From NCBI GenBank assembly GCA_037903475.1, contig JBAJFG010000310.1:1-64000 (forward strand): DNA of 64,000 nucleotides, in the 5' to 3' direction. The notes beneath the pieces are model-generated. The model made no database searches. It had not been told where the DNA came from and saw nothing but the letters and a program-made list of their open reading frames with translations. The translations under genes were made by a program, and so were the position numbers. Shown here piece by piece: positions 63,090 through 64,000 of this stretch (positions are counted from its first letter, which is position 1; every line of letters starts with the position of its first letter). Source of the DNA: Ancylostoma caninum. Lineage: Eukaryota > Nematoda > Chromadorea > Rhabditida > Ancylostomatidae.

Positions 63090-63853
63090 GGAATCTTGCC
63101 CTTAAAGGCAGTGTCTCAGCTCAGGTTCGATTTCGAGCATTGGGTATGAGAAGAATCTAGGGAAGGTGCTGATAACAATGGTGTAGGTATCCCGATTCAA
63201 AAGTGCAAAAAACCCCCTTCTTTAACGGTTTCTTTTTGAAGCAAACTTCCAGCCGCCGCATCGAAAGCTCGTGCGCACGGCGACGCGCCGCTATCGATCA
63301 GCGCCACTCCATGCCACTCCACGCCGGCGTGCGGCTCCTTGCATTCGACCTCTCGTGTATGCAGCTATGTAAAATCCTCGAATTCTCGTCGACTTGGTCC
63401 TACCCCTGTATAAGTTTTCGTAGAAATCCATGACTTCGAGTTTTAGGTCGATGATGGGGACCGCTGAAGTATGTACAATAGTACCGTACAATGTTCTGCA
63501 AGCGTCAAGTTTATGGTTGAGAGTACTAGCACGGTAGGACCAAGTCGACGAGAATTCGAGGATATTATATAGTTGCATGCACGAGAGGTCGAATGCAAGG
63601 AGCCGAATGCCGGCGTGGAGTGGCATGGAGTGGCGCCGATCGATAGCGGCGCGTCGCCGTGTGGACGAGCTTTCGATGCGGCGGCTGGAAGTTTGCTCCA
63701 AAAAGAAACCGTAAAAGAAGGGGGTTCTTTGCACTTTTGAGTCGAGATTCCTACACCTTTGTAATCAGCACATCCCCGAGATTCTTCTCATACCCAATGC
63801 TCGAAATCGAACCTGAGCTGAGACACTGCCTTTAACGGGAAGTGCCGAGATTC
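63090..63853. mobile_element. Second foldback element, arms ~318 bp
   Basis: The left arm 63090-63404 and right arm 63533-63853 are inverted copies around a 128-bp centre. Landmarks present in both arms are GTCGACTTGGTCCTACC next to the centre, a GC-rich CGGCGACGCGCCGCTATCGA stretch, and the outer GCATTGGGTATGAGAAGAAT. Because the arms match, the same peptide reading (TPFF.GFFL.QTSSRRIESS) appears on the plus strand at 63203 and on the minus strand at 63734, so neither is taken as a gene. No target duplication was recognised. Confidence 0.8.
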
Positions 63854-64000
63854 TAAGACAGGCACAGGTGCGATGCAGCCAGTGCAGAAATATCACTGAA
63901 TGAGGTGGAGTTTTGGATCCCATTATATTACAAGTTCTTTGATAAGCCATAACACCTGCTTGAGCAGTCATGGTGACATGGAGCGACAATTCTTTTTTCC

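Noticed and set aside
63291..63734. 147-residue minus ORF and its 76-residue plus counterpart at 63203
   Set aside because: Both are readings of the two arms of the same foldback element.

Overview
The window is genomic DNA of a nematode, most likely a strongylid (clade V, hookworm/trichostrongylid group). The evidence is two conserved multi-exon plus-strand genes with short nematode-type introns and TTTCAG-type acceptors, a candidate trans-splice acceptor just upstream of the first ATG, and repeats typical of parasitic clade V worms (RTE and CR1/Jockey-like LINEs, a Helitron, tRNA-type SINE, foldback elements). From memory, the same two genes, cct-5 and atf-7, are neighbours on C. elegans cosmid C07G2 (C07G2.3 and C07G2.2), so the gene pair appears to be conserved microsynteny.

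Layout. 1-4548 (minus strand): 5' part of a Ty3/gypsy LTR retrotransposon with one LTR, a primer binding site and a single gag-protease-RT-RNase H frame that runs off the left edge. 4549-27600: gene-poor and mosaic. It holds an old virus-like coding pseudogene (7471-8894), a minisatellite (11384-11693), a palindromic element (13423-13607), a TIR element (16459-17453), an RTE LINE fragment cut by a Helitron 3' end (about 19960-20400), a complete non-autonomous Helitron (20617-21337), a scattered ~32-bp motif family, and a 2.6-kb foldback element with ~435-bp arms (24457-27082) that carries a LINE 3' end.

27600-50000: cct-5, the epsilon subunit of the TRiC/CCT chaperonin. It has 14 coding exons encoding 542 residues, a 15.3-kb third intron and one apparent GC-AG intron. 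A GC-rich upstream region contains a perfect TGACGTCA. 50509-59781: atf-7-like bZIP gene, 12 exons encoding 532 residues, with a MAPK-site-like N terminus and a C-terminal bZIP. Its first intron holds a U6-snRNA/SINE chimeric retrocopy with target-site duplication, a TA-flanked MITE and a 54-bp perfect palindrome. 59782-64000: 3' UTR, unassigned sequence and a second foldback element (63090-63853).

The two genes lie in tandem on one strand, 516 bp from stop to start. Co-transcription is possible but not shown. The TGACGTCA upstream of cct-5 is the site class bound by ATF/CREB bZIPs, so feedback from the second gene product is a testable idea. No CRISPR array, rRNA gene or intact tRNA gene was seen.
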